This document shows positions 34,000 to 49,336 of a DNA stretch of 64,000 nucleotides, piece after piece. The DNA is taken from the NCBI GenBank assembly GCA_013003535.1, contig JABDIY010000049.1, positions 62,001 to 126,000 on the forward strand, in the 5' to 3' direction. The notes under the pieces are model-generated. The model saw only the letters and a list, made by a program, of their open reading frames with translations. It had not been told where the DNA came from and made no database searches. A program made the position numbers and the translations under genes. Position 1 is the first letter of the stretch. Every line of letters starts with the position of its first letter. The DNA is from Acidimicrobiales bacterium. GTDB taxonomy: Bacteria > Actinomycetota > Acidimicrobiia > Acidimicrobiales > SZUA-35.

Positions 34000-35099
34000 T
34001 GCGACGCCACTCCGGGCTCAGACGGGTCGAACGCGAGGCCCTCCGCGGCCAGAACGCGTTCAGTCCATTCCCCAATCACATCCGGCGCTCCGGCCAGATA
34101 GTTGGCGTAGTGAGTGTGCAAGCACTTCACGCCCTTACGAGTTCCCCCCACGCCACCGAAAGGTCGAGGGCCGGCGTAGCCATCTTCGATCAGAGCGTTA
34201 CGTTCGGCCTCGGCGAATGCGTGGGTTCGGACAATTGCCTCCGGGGCAACGTCGGCCTCGGCCCGCCGGACGCCCCCAGCAGATTCGATGTGGCTGATGG
34301 CCTTCACCAACATGGGGTCACACAACCAGAATCGAGTGGGCATCGGTGTGCCGTCGGCCAGCAATGGGGCGTTGCTGAGAACCACCGGACTGCGATCGTG
34401 ACGACGCACCGCTACTGAATACCGGCCCATCGGAGCGCGACCCAGCAGCGCCATCACCATCTCATCATCTCGTTCATCATCTCGGCGATCGGCCGAATCG
34501 ACAGCCTCGGTCGTTGTCTGTTGTTGAGCTCTTGCCAGGTCGTCCACGGTGTCGATATCTCCCGGGTCTCCTGAACAAGGGACCTCCGAAACGAGTTCCG
34601 GGTGCGCCTGCATGAGAACCCGCGCGCCATCATCACCCGCTTCGGGAAGCCGGTCCCAAACCGCCTGGTCGAGTTTGACCGGCGGCCGGCGTGCACCGTT
34701 GAAGGTGGCTGCCACGATGGTCCCACTCGTTGCGCCGACGGTTCGCCACGGACTCACCCCCACGTGGGGTTGGTCACCGAGCCCCACCACGATCGCACTA
34801 TGGCCCTGTTCCCGGGCGTGGCCCACTGCCAGTTGCAGGCTGGTTGCCTGGCCCTGCTCCCAGTTGGGGTTGTGAATCACGGTGGGAGTCCAGCCGTGGC
34901 GTTTCGTTGCGTCTTCGATCACGGCGGACAGCTCGACCGCTCCTTGCACCACAATCACCTCGTTGAACCCGGCCTCCATCGCAGCCGTCAACGCCCAGGA
35001 AACAACCGGCCGATCGCCGAGCAAAGCGAGAAGCTTGTGGTCAGGCCCAGCGAAACGGGTCCCTCCCCCAGCGGCGAGCAGAATGGCAGCAACGGTCAC
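33996..35099 (-). CDS. MobA-like nucleotidyltransferase fused to DUF501
   Basis: A 367-residue two-domain protein. Residues 1-195 are an NTP-transferase fold of the MobA/MocA type: ILLAAGGGTRFAG (about 6-18), VIVVQGAVE and VVGLGDQPHVG; these cytidylyl- or guanylyltransferases modify molybdenum cofactor. A charged linker (about 196-215) leads into DUF501 (about 215-367), seen in PVVLSNAPLLADGTPMPTRFWLCDP and GGVGGTRKGVKCLHTHYA. DUF501 is normally a separate gene between ftsB and ppx in Actinobacteria. I place the start at GTG 35099 (MTVAAILLAAGG); the track ORF adds 58 residues that overlap the xdhC gene. The next gene starts at its stop. Confidence 0.75.
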   Translation of the reverse strand: MTVAAILLAAGGGTRFAGPDHKLLALLGDRPVVSWALTAAMEAGFNEVIVVQGAVELSAVIEDATKRHGWTPTVIHNPNWEQGQATSLQLAVGHAREQGHSAIVVGLGDQPHVGVSPWRTVGATSGTIVAATFNGARRPPVKLDQAVWDRLPEAGDDGARVLMQAHPELVSEVPCSGDPGDIDTVDDLARAQQQTTTEAVDSADRRDDERDDEMVMALLGRAPMGRYSVAVRRHDRSPVVLSNAPLLADGTPMPTRFWLCDPMLVKAISHIESAGGVRRAEADVAPEAIVRTHAFAEAERNALIEDGYAGPRPFGGVGGTRKGVKCLHTHYANYLAGAPDVIGEWTERVLAAEGLAFDPSEPGVASQ

Positions 35100-35130
35100 C
35101 CGCCGAGCGTATCCATCATCGAATCCCGGC

Positions 35131-35919
35131 TCAGACAGTTCGGTGGATATCACCGTGAGTCGAGGCGAGAAATGGAGCCGATCGTCCCGACCGCAACGCA
35201 ATGATCTCTGCACAGATCGAGATTGCTGTTTCCTCGGGGGTCCGGGCGCCAATATCGAGCCCGATCGGGGCATACACCCGTTCTAGCTGCTGGGCCGTGA
35301 CGCCTTCTTGCAGTAGCCGCTCCTGACGATCGGTGGTGGTACGGCGCGAGCCCATTGCGCCGATGTACCCGGCCTCTGTGGTCAACGCCCCGACAACTGC
35401 CGGCACATCAAACTTTGGATCGTGAGTGAGAACACAGATCGCATCCCGGGGCCCGAGTTCAGGGCCGACAGTTTCCAGCAACCGATGAGGCCAATCAACC
35501 ACCAGTTCGTCGGCCAATGGGAACCGAGCCCGAGTAGCGAACACCGGGCGGGCGTCACAGACCGTAACTCGGTACCCAAGTACTTTGGCCACCCGGCACA
35601 ATGCCGCCGTGAAGTCGACAGCACCGAAAATGAGCATGCGCGGCGGGGCGGCGAAGCTCTCGATGAAGACTTTGAGTTCCTCCTGGCGAGCCTCTCCGTT
35701 TGGTCCGTAGTTGCGGACCGATGTAATGCCGGCCGCAAGTTCCCCAACAGCGTCCCGGGCAACGACGCGATCTAAATCTGGATTCCCCAAAGACCCCAAT
35801 GGATCGCGATTTGGTTGGACTAACAGTTTGGCGCCGACGTTCGGTCCGGCCACGATAGTGGCAAGGGCCACCGGCGTCTCGGTCTTGAGAGCGTCGCGAA
35901 GGACGTCAAAGATGCTCAC
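35131..35919 (-). CDS. XdhC-type molybdenum-enzyme accessory protein
   Basis: A 262-residue XdhC/CoxI-family protein. The C-terminal Rossmann-like half has PRMLIFGAVDFTAALCRVAKVLGYRVTVCDARPVFA and CVLTHDPKFDVPAVVGAL plus YIGAMGSRRT, the family signature. XdhC proteins load and protect sulphurated molybdenum cofactor for xanthine dehydrogenase or CO dehydrogenase-type hydroxylases. Here the N-terminal XdhC domain is encoded by a separate gene upstream, overlapping by 4 nt. No Mo-hydroxylase is present in this window, so the target enzyme must be elsewhere. Confidence 0.88.
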   Translation of the reverse strand: MSIFDVLRDALKTETPVALATIVAGPNVGAKLLVQPNRDPLGSLGNPDLDRVVARDAVGELAAGITSVRNYGPNGEARQEELKVFIESFAAPPRMLIFGAVDFTAALCRVAKVLGYRVTVCDARPVFATRARFPLADELVVDWPHRLLETVGPELGPRDAICVLTHDPKFDVPAVVGALTTEAGYIGAMGSRRTTTDRQERLLQEGVTAQQLERVYAPIGLDIGARTPEETAISICAEIIALRSGRSAPFLASTHGDIHRTV

Positions 35920-36230
35920 CAGTCCAGCGGTTCGATGAACAGGTGGATAGTTCCACCGCAGGTGAGTCCTACCGCAAATGCCTCATCGTCGGAATATCCA
36001 AACGTGACGATCTTCCGCGAACGATCGTCAAGGCACTGGAGCGCCTCGTGAACCACGGCGCCCTCAACACACCCGCCGCTGACAGATCCTGATACGTCGC
36101 CGTCCTCATTCACCGCCATCGCCGCCCCCGGCAATCGGGGCCCGGATCCCTCGGTGTCGACGACCCGAGCGATAGCCACGCTTTTCCCTTGACGTTGCCA
36201 CTTCTCCACATCAGGCAGCAGTTCCTTCAT
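35916..36230 (-). CDS. XdhC N-terminal (CoxI) domain protein
   Basis: A 104-residue protein containing only the N-terminal XdhC_CoxI domain: GSGPRLPGAAMAVNEDGDVSGSVSGGCVEGAVVHEA, then VGLTCGGTIHLFIE. The two cysteines in SGGCVEGA and LTCGG are the conserved ones. I chose ATG 36230 (MKELLPD), since the track extension has no support. The stop overlaps the start of the following XdhC gene by 4 nt, so the two parts are translated together and probably form one functional unit that is a single polypeptide in other organisms. Confidence 0.88.
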   Translation of the reverse strand: MKELLPDVEKWQRQGKSVAIARVVDTEGSGPRLPGAAMAVNEDGDVSGSVSGGCVEGAVVHEALQCLDDRSRKIVTFGYSDDEAFAVGLTCGGTIHLFIEPLDW

Positions 36231-36320
36231 CGAAACCAGCCTACGGACCAAGCCGACGCACTGGAACTAGGGACTTTCTTATGAGCAAAGACAACCGGTA
36301 TCACCACGCTACTTTCGCAC

Positions 36321-36334
36321 ACGACTAGTGTCGT
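36321..36334. promoter_or_regulatory. Short inverted repeat between divergent genes
   Basis: ACGAC-TAGT-GTCGT (5-bp arms, 4-nt spacer) lies in the 136-nt region between xdhC-N and the BON/OmpA gene, about 35 nt before the chosen OmpA start. It could be an operator or part of the promoter; the arms are short, so chance is possible. Confidence 0.3.
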
Positions 36335-36366
36335 TGCCAGGTACGGCGACCCCCCTTTGGAGAAAC

Positions 36367-37599
36367 GTGGACGACTCGAAAAATGCAGTTCCTAGATCCC
36401 GGGACAGTGATGAGGAACGCCTTATCCCCGGCTGGAATGTTGCCGCTGACACGCAAATCGTCGCACTCGGGGTTCTCGTCGTCTTTCTGGTGTTGGCCGG
36501 CACCTTTCTGTGGCCTCGGATCTTCGGCGGCGATTCCCCAACCGACCTCAGCACGTCCGCCCGTAACCCCGCAGCCGTGACCAATGAGCTCAGCGGAAAC
36601 CCGACGATCATCCCCCCGGTCGTGACCACCGTGACCGAACCAACTCAGTCCACCGATGTCCTAGATCCTGATCTCAGCCCCGATGTGGCCGCTGCCGTCA
36701 GTACCTTCGATGGCGTGAACGGCAGCGCCAACGGCACAGTAGCGATCCTGGCCGGATTTGTCGGCACCACGGCCGAGTCGCAACAGGCTGCGGCGGCGGC
36801 GGCCGCAGTGACCGGAATCACCTCGGTCGACAACCGTCTGGTGGTTCTTGAGGAATCGGTCAGGCAGGCCGCCGAAGAGGCGAATGTTGGCGAGGCCACC
36901 GTGATCATGGACGGCACCAACGCCACGCTGAGGGGCGTAGTGAGCAACGAGCTAGAAGCTCAGACTGCTCTCTTGGCGGCTGGGGCAGTAGAGGGGATAA
37001 CACCGCCGGTCACCAACGAACTGCGGATACTGCAGCCCGAAGTGGACCAAGCTGTCAGCGCGTTAGAGGTTGTGACCGATGGCGAATTCGTGGTGGAAAG
37101 CGACGGCTCCACTTTGCCGGTAGGACGAATCGCCACCCTCACCGGAAAGGTCAGCAGCGAGGAAGCAAAGGCGGCCGCAGCAGCTACCGCAGCAGCGATT
37201 CCCGGGGTTACTGCGGTCACCAATCTGATCGAGGTTGTAGGGCCAACCGACGTAGAAATCACCACGGACCTCAACGAGCTCTTCGATCTCAACCCGATCC
37301 AGTTCCGATCAGGGTCAGATGTGATCCTCGATGAAAGCTTGCCTACCTTGGATCAAGCGGTGGCGATTCTCACCGGCGCCACCGGCGATATCCGGCTGGA
37401 AGTGCAGGGCTACACCGATACGAGTGGTGGTACCGAAGCCAACCTCCGACTAAGCGAACGGCGAGCAGCGGCAGTCCGTCAGTACCTCGTTGAGGGTGGC
37501 GTCAACGACGCCTCACTGACGTCGAAGGGTTTCGGCGAAACCACCGAATTCGGACCGGAACTCGCCGACAATCGTCGGGTCCGGTTCGCTCTCCTCTAG
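36367..37599 (+). CDS. Membrane-anchored protein with BON-like repeats and an OmpA-type C-terminal domain
   Basis: A 410-residue protein. I prefer GTG 36367 because TTGGAG lies about 8 nt upstream. A single membrane segment near residues 30-50 (IVALGVLVVFLVLAGTFLW) anchors it, with a short cytoplasmic N-terminus. The outer part has at least two BON-like units (for example VAILAGFVGTTAESQQAAAAAAAVTGITSVDNRLVV) and an OmpA peptidoglycan-binding domain at about 300-410 (LEVQGYTDTSGGTEANLRLSERRAAAVRQYLVE and the Asp-Asn pair near the end). This is the layout of mycobacterial ArfA. It probably links the membrane to peptidoglycan. It is inserted on the opposite strand inside the eno-ftsB-DUF501 run. 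Confidence 0.85.
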   Translation: MDDSKNAVPRSRDSDEERLIPGWNVAADTQIVALGVLVVFLVLAGTFLWPRIFGGDSPTDLSTSARNPAAVTNELSGNPTIIPPVVTTVTEPTQSTDVLDPDLSPDVAAAVSTFDGVNGSANGTVAILAGFVGTTAESQQAAAAAAAVTGITSVDNRLVVLEESVRQAAEEANVGEATVIMDGTNATLRGVVSNELEAQTALLAAGAVEGITPPVTNELRILQPEVDQAVSALEVVTDGEFVVESDGSTLPVGRIATLTGKVSSEEAKAAAAATAAAIPGVTAVTNLIEVVGPTDVEITTDLNELFDLNPIQFRSGSDVILDESLPTLDQAVAILTGATGDIRLEVQGYTDTSGGTEANLRLSERRAAAVRQYLVEGGVNDASLTSKGFGETTEFGPELADNRRVRFALL

Positions 37600-37601
37600 C
37601 T

Positions 37602-37903
37602 CTATTCCCCGGCGGGGAGGATTCTGAAACTCTCTTCACCGGGAAACACAAGGTCGTAGTTGGCGCGCGCCAACCGTTCCACTTCGGCATCGGTCTGCAG
37701 CTTGCCCAATTGAGAATCCAGCTGAGCACGCTGGTTCAGCAGCTCAGCGCGGTGCTCCTGGGCGGCGTTCAACGCCTGCCGCTGCGTCCACCAGGTTCGC
37801 GCCGGCAGCACTGCCAGCGCCGCTATGAGCGCGAAGCAGACAGCACAAAACGCCAGTGTGGATAACACCTCGCGCGAGGAAGCAGACGCCCGGGTCCTGG
37901 CCA

Positions 37904-37904
<1 letters not shown>
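37602..37904 (-). CDS. FtsB/DivIC-family septum formation initiator
   Basis: A 100-residue single-pass protein: a short basic N-terminus, a membrane helix (VLSTLAFCAVCFALIAALAVLP) and a coiled coil with heptad-like sequence (ALNAAQEHRAELLNQRAQLDSQLGKLQTDAEVERLARANYDLVFPGEE). The ending PGE and the position right behind eno are those of the actinobacterial FtsB-like gene. It would act in the divisome with FtsL/FtsQ. Its start shares one base with the eno stop. Convergent with the BON/OmpA gene, with only 2 nt between. Confidence 0.9.
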
Positions 37905-41541
<3,637 letters not shown>

Positions 41542-41559
41542 GTTGGGTGTGTTCCTTAC

Positions 41560-43128
41560 TTAGCGGACTCTGGTCCGGTATTCGTCACTGTGAAAAATCT
41601 GGTCGACCAGCTGAGCTCGACGGGCGGGATCGGCTCCGATGGCTGCGACCCATCTCTGGAATTCTTCGGATTGGGGGCTGCGATCGAGCATGGAGTTGTA
41701 AATCGCCACGGTCTGGACCGCAGGATTGCTGGCTCGTTGGAACTCCGCCGAATCGGAGAACAACGTCATGAGGCTGCCCCGACCCAGGCCCAACCGCATT
41801 TGTTGAACCCAGTAGTTGTAGCCCGCGGCATCGGGTAGGCGAAGCAGGACGTTGTTGTACACCAAAGCCACGAACTCGGGGTCGGTCAACGGACCGTATG
41901 TTTGGCGGAACTCAGCCGACGACGCAAACGCGCCGGACACCGCGGCCAGTGGCGCCCCCTGTTGTTTCAAAACGTCGACCCAATAGTTCAGTCCACGGTT
42001 GTCGGGAAGACGGTTGAAGTAAGCGAGATAGAGCCGGATGGCCTGATAGTTGGGCGCAAATTCTCGGCTGGCCATCATCGCGGCCAATACCTGTGATGCG
42101 TTTGAACCGTCTTCGGCGAGTTGGGCAGTCCAGAAGGTGAGACCGGACGCATCCGCGGGCCTGTCGAAGAGGTCGAGGTACTGCCGCGCCACGAACGATT
42201 CTCTCGAAATGAAGGGGCCAATCTGAACCCCGGGCGGGGCGTCGATGGTTGCTCCAACCGTTGTGGGTGGACCTTCGCCCTGATGGTTGCGGGCGGTGAC
42301 AACAATCTGAAAGGTCCCTGGGTTGAAACCCGAAAGCGCTGTTGTGGTCTCACTCACATACCGCTCGAAACCGGGGGCGACGCGCACGACATAGCCGAAC
42401 ACCGCAGAACCACCGTCGGTTGCGGGCGGCGACCACGAGACCATGATCGTGCCATCCTGTACCCAGGCGGAGATGGATGTGACCGCGCCCGGTGGGGAGT
42501 TCCCCACACGAACTTCATTGGAGCCCGCCCAGGCTCCCCAGCCATATTCATTTTCGGCCGCCACCTCGGCCCGATACACACCATCGGCGACATTCTTGAT
42601 ATCTACCGTGCGATCGTCTCCGACAGTCCACACCTTGTTGTTGTACCCGGGACCGTTGAGGCGAACTCGGAAGTCCTCTATAGAACTGCCGCCGTCATCT
42701 TTCGGCGGTGAATAGGTCAGGCGCAGGTCGTCGCCGTTGCGCACGGTCAATTTCACGTCGGTAGGCACCGAGGGCTTCCCCACTGCACGGATGGTGAACG
42801 GCGACGTCTCGGCCCAGGGGCCCCAACCCTGGGAGTTCCGGGCCCGAACCCGGGCGGTGTAGGTTCCCGGCGCAGGAAGCTTCACATCAACGTCGGTCCT
42901 GGTGGTCCGGAAGCCGGGACCGGCGACGTAGACCTCATATTCTCGAATGCGCCTGTCCCCGTCGTCGGCTGGTTTCTCCCAGCTCACTTCGATTTTGTCG
43001 CTCTTGACCTCTGCCTCTAGTTTGCGGACCGGGCCAGGGACCGTTGCCGCCGAAACTGGAGGCGCGCCAAAGAGAACGAGGGCGATTGCGAGCAGGATCA
43101 CCCGCACCGGTACGCTCATAAACTTCAC
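41560..43128 (-). CDS. Secreted protein with three Fn3 domains and C-terminal DUF4214 repeats
   Basis: A 522-residue exported protein. I chose GTG 43128 (GGGAG 9 nt upstream); an ATG at 43119 is also possible, and the track uses an earlier TTG. Signal peptide SVPVRVILLAIALVLFGAPPVSA, then three Fn3 domains (about 28-115, 116-205 and 206-295) with Trp/Asn-rich ends such as RNSQGWGPWAE and ENEYGWGAWAG, and four DUF4214 units (DLFDRPADASGLTFW, AYFNRLPDNRGLNYW, LLRLPDAAGYNYW, MLDRSPQSEEFQRW). The last one departs from the usual DxxG pattern. It is probably cotranscribed with its paralogue downstream and stands behind lacZ. Confidence 0.88.
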   Translation of the reverse strand: MKFMSVPVRVILLAIALVLFGAPPVSAATVPGPVRKLEAEVKSDKIEVSWEKPADDGDRRIREYEVYVAGPGFRTTRTDVDVKLPAPGTYTARVRARNSQGWGPWAETSPFTIRAVGKPSVPTDVKLTVRNGDDLRLTYSPPKDDGGSSIEDFRVRLNGPGYNNKVWTVGDDRTVDIKNVADGVYRAEVAAENEYGWGAWAGSNEVRVGNSPPGAVTSISAWVQDGTIMVSWSPPATDGGSAVFGYVVRVAPGFERYVSETTTALSGFNPGTFQIVVTARNHQGEGPPTTVGATIDAPPGVQIGPFISRESFVARQYLDLFDRPADASGLTFWTAQLAEDGSNASQVLAAMMASREFAPNYQAIRLYLAYFNRLPDNRGLNYWVDVLKQQGAPLAAVSGAFASSAEFRQTYGPLTDPEFVALVYNNVLLRLPDAAGYNYWVQQMRLGLGRGSLMTLFSDSAEFQRASNPAVQTVAIYNSMLDRSPQSEEFQRWVAAIGADPARRAQLVDQIFHSDEYRTRVR

Positions 43129-43202
43129 AAGAGACTTCTCCCACCACTTCGCCGGCAACGGGGTAGGACCCCACTACTGCCGCCAAGCCTAGGGCATGGG
43201 AC

Positions 43203-46238
<3,036 letters not shown>

Positions 46239-46251
46239 CTACAGTATTCCC

Positions 46252-46902
46252 ATGGATCCAGGTGCTCTGATCGTTCCCGGCGCGGGCCATGTTCTCGTTC
46301 GCGGGCCCTTCGCCATGGTGATGTCTGGCAGTGTGGGTCAGGCCCAGGACGCCGACGAAATCTTCGCCGAGATTGCCAAACGACGGGCATGGAATTTCGA
46401 ATCGGTGGCCGCCGCACTCCAGGATCTCGTCGTCAGCCATGATCTGAGCGGCGTGGCGGCGATACTCACCGCCGGCGGAGATCCACTGGTGTTCATTTTC
46501 AACGATGCCATGGCAATTTTCGACGGCTCCGCTCACGGCGGCTCAGGTCGCGAGGAGTGGGTGACCGAAATGGTGATGGGTCAGTCCGTCGAACTACGGC
46601 TGACCGGCGCCAGCACGATGCCGCCACAACACGGGACGTCGTTGCGGGATGGATTGATGCCAGGATCGGGCCTGAGCGTCGAATGGGCCCTGGTTCCCTC
46701 CGCACCAACCACACCATCGCATACCACTTATGGGGCTCCCCCGACTCCGGCCTATGGCCAAGGCGCTGGACCGCTGGCCCAGTACGGCCACCAACCACCG
46801 CCGCCTACCGGGGCGCGAATGCCGCCACCTCCGGCACCAGGATCGGGTCGAGCGGCGCCTGGACGCGTCCAGCACAACCCACCACCTCCCCGCCCCGAAT
46901 AG
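46252..46902 (+). CDS. Unknown protein with a Pro-rich tail, divergent from lacZ
   Basis: A 216-residue protein. The first about 150 residues look like a compact mixed alpha/beta domain (LIVPGAGHVLVRGPFAMVMSG, GVAAILTAGGDPLVFIFNDAMAIFDG), without a family I can name. The last about 65 residues are low-complexity Pro, Gly, Ala, Gln and Thr (TYGAPPTPAYGQGAGP, PPPPTGARMPPPPAPG). Tails of this kind are common in actinobacterial membrane- or forkhead-associated proteins. There is no signal peptide or membrane helix. Confidence 0.7.
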   Translation: MDPGALIVPGAGHVLVRGPFAMVMSGSVGQAQDADEIFAEIAKRRAWNFESVAAALQDLVVSHDLSGVAAILTAGGDPLVFIFNDAMAIFDGSAHGGSGREEWVTEMVMGQSVELRLTGASTMPPQHGTSLRDGLMPGSGLSVEWALVPSAPTTPSHTTYGAPPTPAYGQGAGPLAQYGHQPPPPTGARMPPPPAPGSGRAAPGRVQHNPPPPRPE

Positions 46903-46908
46903 CCGGCT

Positions 46909-48237
46909 TCAGCCGAGAACCCAGTTGGTTTGCGGGCTTGTCCCTTCGGTCTCTTTGAACCGATCCCTGGCATCTTTCACGGCGATCCGAAGTGCCCCTT
47001 CGGGATCGATGTGGTGACGACGAGCCAGTTCGACGATCGACAGTAACGCTCGAGCCACCGATTCCTCGCTCATGTGGTCGAGCTGGGCGAGCTGCCGTAA
47101 CTGGGCTTCGCTGAGTTCCACGGGTGATGACCGCAGTCCCTTTTTGAGCACCTTCTCCGCGAAGGTGAGCGCTGGTAGTCCTTCGGGTATACCGTCCATT
47201 ACCGAGGTGCGATTCTTCTCCGCTACCTTGGCGTGTTCCCAGTTCTCCAACACCGCAGCCGCATCGGCGGCTACCGCGTCGCCGAACACGTGGGGGTGGC
47301 GGGAAACCAGCTTGTCGTGGATCCCACGGGCAACGTCGGCAATGGTGAATTGTCCCGCCTCCCCGGCGAGCTCGGAATGAAAGAGCACCTGGAACCAAAG
47401 GTCCCCGAGCTCCTCTTCGAGATGTTCATAGGCCTGCGCCCCGCCGTGTTCGAGACCATCGATGGCATCCAGAACTTCGTAGGTCTCCTCAACAAGATGG
47501 CGACGCAAGGACTGATGGGTTTGCTCAGCGTCCCATGGGCAGTCCTGCCGCAACCGATGGATGAGTTCAACGGACTTCATGAGCTCGTGGGCCACCGGAG
47601 TCTCCAGCGCCGGGATGTACACAGACGTGAGGTGATCCGCCTCGATGCTGCGGTCGAGGTCAGGCCATGCCACCTCCTGAATTCTTTCGTCCGGCGTGCC
47701 CAGACCTTGGAGGATGATCGCCGTGGTTTCCTCACCAGCTTCGACCGCCAACTTCATCTCGGATAGGATTCGCTTCGCGTGAGTATGAGCCACCAACAGA
47801 GGTCCGGTCTGGCCGGCGGCGCTCGTAGTGAACGTGTGACCGTCGACGAGTCTGACGCTTTCCTCAACGGGGTCAATCCCTAGCCGTTCCCAGACGACGT
47901 CCAAGAAACCGATTGCCGGGAGCACACGGTGGTCCGCGCCGCTCTGGCGGATGAGTTGCACAGTGCGTTCCAGCACCAGCGGAGATCCCGGCACAGCGTA
48001 CAAGACCGACCCTTCGGCCGCTGCCGCTATCAGGCGCTCGGTGATCGCCTCGTAGACCGCGGTGAACGTATCGGCGGATTCGTAGATGGCGTCAAACGAC
48101 TCAGCGTCTGGAACGAGATGGGCACTGGGGTGACGGCTCGTCCGCAGAAATCGGGTGCGGTGTCCGTTGATGGATGCCAGTGTCTGACCGGTTACAAGGT
48201 CTGGATCACCTGGACCCAACCCAACGACGGTGATCAC
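46909..48237 (-). CDS. mazG: YabN-like MazG with N-terminal tetrapyrrole-methylase-like domain
   Basis: A 442-residue fusion. Residues about 1-220 are a tetrapyrrole (SAM) methylase-like domain (ITVVGLGPGDPDLVTGQTL, YAVPGSPLVLERTVQLI); residues about 225-442 are MazG nucleoside triphosphate pyrophosphohydrolase (LIHRLRQDCPWDAEQTHQSLRRHLVEETYEVLDAI, EELGDLWFQVLFHSELA and HPHVFG). MazG removes noncanonical dNTPs and, in mycobacteria, 5-hydroxy-dCTP. I chose GTG 48237 (MITVVGLG), because the track ORF runs into the next gene. The fusion is known from Bacillus YabN and many Actinobacteria. Confidence 0.92.
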   Translation of the reverse strand: MITVVGLGPGDPDLVTGQTLASINGHRTRFLRTSRHPSAHLVPDAESFDAIYESADTFTAVYEAITERLIAAAAEGSVLYAVPGSPLVLERTVQLIRQSGADHRVLPAIGFLDVVWERLGIDPVEESVRLVDGHTFTTSAAGQTGPLLVAHTHAKRILSEMKLAVEAGEETTAIILQGLGTPDERIQEVAWPDLDRSIEADHLTSVYIPALETPVAHELMKSVELIHRLRQDCPWDAEQTHQSLRRHLVEETYEVLDAIDGLEHGGAQAYEHLEEELGDLWFQVLFHSELAGEAGQFTIADVARGIHDKLVSRHPHVFGDAVAADAAAVLENWEHAKVAEKNRTSVMDGIPEGLPALTFAEKVLKKGLRSSPVELSEAQLRQLAQLDHMSEESVARALLSIVELARRHHIDPEGALRIAVKDARDRFKETEGTSPQTNWVLG

Positions 48238-48247
48238 AACAGCCGAG

Positions 48248-49270
48248 TTACTCCGCTGCGGAAGCCAGGACCCGACCCGACGCCGGATCCCATACCCCAA
48301 GAGACTCATCAACCTCCACCGTGGTACTGGCGAGAATGGAACTGAACTCTTGGAATCCTTCGCTCTCGGCAGCGTCGGGGTTGGCGGGGGCGGTCTCCTC
48401 GGCGTAGACCTCGATTACGTGAAACCCGAACTCGGTCTCGACCGGACCGAGAATTTCGTTCAGTTCGCCCTCCAAGATGGCGTTGGCGAAGGGCTCAACG
48501 AAACCATTCGGGTCGGAGCACCCGAGGTCACCGCCATCGGGACCGGAGGGCCCGGTAGACAGTTCCATGGCCAACTCCGCGAAATCCTCGCCATCGGCCA
48601 ATCGAGCCACGATTGCGTCGGCCTCCTCGACCGTATCCACGAGAATATGGCGCGAACACGGGTTGGTGACCTCTTCGTCTGTGAAGAATGCCGCGGTGAT
48701 GGCGGCCTGGCGCACCCGCTGGGCGACGATCAAATCGAGATAGTTCTTCGCTCCGGCATTGACGGTGGCTGCGGCTGCGATCGGATCAGGTTGGGTCCCC
48801 ATGGCGTTGAGCAGTTGCTCGGCGATGAGCGCTTCCTCGATCTCCACTGCGTCGTCGGGAACGGACCCGCCAACCTCGGAGATCGTGTTGTCTAGCACCC
48901 GGAGTTGGATCAACGAAGACAACGTGTCTCGCTGGAAGTCGGCGGTGACCGCTTGACCAAAGAGAAGCGTCGATGCCTCGGGACTGTCGATGAGTTGGCC
49001 GAGAATCTGGCGCAGTTCCTCCCCCGGAACCTCACTGGTGGAACCGTCGGCGAAGGTGATGGTGGCAGCGACCTGGGGAATAGCCGAAAGATCAGGCGGC
49101 TCGACTTCGGGAATTGTGATCGAGTCGGGCACAGAGGTTTCGTCACCTCCGATCGAACCGTCTCCGCCTACTTCGACGGCTTCTGCGGCCTCCCGGGAAA
49201 CACCACAGGCGGCGGTCAGTGCGGCTATGGCCACGATGACAGAGAGAATCTTCCGGGACTGATTAAGCAC
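48248..49270 (-). CDS. Lipoprotein peptidyl-prolyl isomerase, parvulin/SurA-like
   Basis: A 340-residue predicted lipoprotein from GTG 49270: signal region VIVAIAALTAAC, lipobox Cys at about 22, then an acidic linker. The N-terminal helical part resembles SurA/PrsA chaperone regions. The parvulin domain starts with CSRHILVDTVEEADAIVARLADGEDFAELAMELSTGPSGPDGGDLGC and continues to FGFHVIEVYAEE. It would help secreted proteins fold. The mazG gene starts 10 nt downstream of its stop, so the two are probably in one operon. Confidence 0.9.
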   Translation of the reverse strand: MLNQSRKILSVIVAIAALTAACGVSREAAEAVEVGGDGSIGGDETSVPDSITIPEVEPPDLSAIPQVAATITFADGSTSEVPGEELRQILGQLIDSPEASTLLFGQAVTADFQRDTLSSLIQLRVLDNTISEVGGSVPDDAVEIEEALIAEQLLNAMGTQPDPIAAAATVNAGAKNYLDLIVAQRVRQAAITAAFFTDEEVTNPCSRHILVDTVEEADAIVARLADGEDFAELAMELSTGPSGPDGGDLGCSDPNGFVEPFANAILEGELNEILGPVETEFGFHVIEVYAEETAPANPDAAESEGFQEFSSILASTTVEVDESLGVWDPASGRVLASAAE

Positions 49271-49336
49271 CGCTGTAGCGTAGTTACTGGTGCGACAGAT
49301 TTGCCGCCAGCGTCCGCTATTGCCCACCGGCCTCGA

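Noticed and set aside
36779-36810. Run of GCG/GCC codons (poly-Ala) in the BON/OmpA gene as a microsatellite
   Set aside because: The codons are mixed and the Ala-rich helix fits the BON domain; no simple repeat long enough for slippage.
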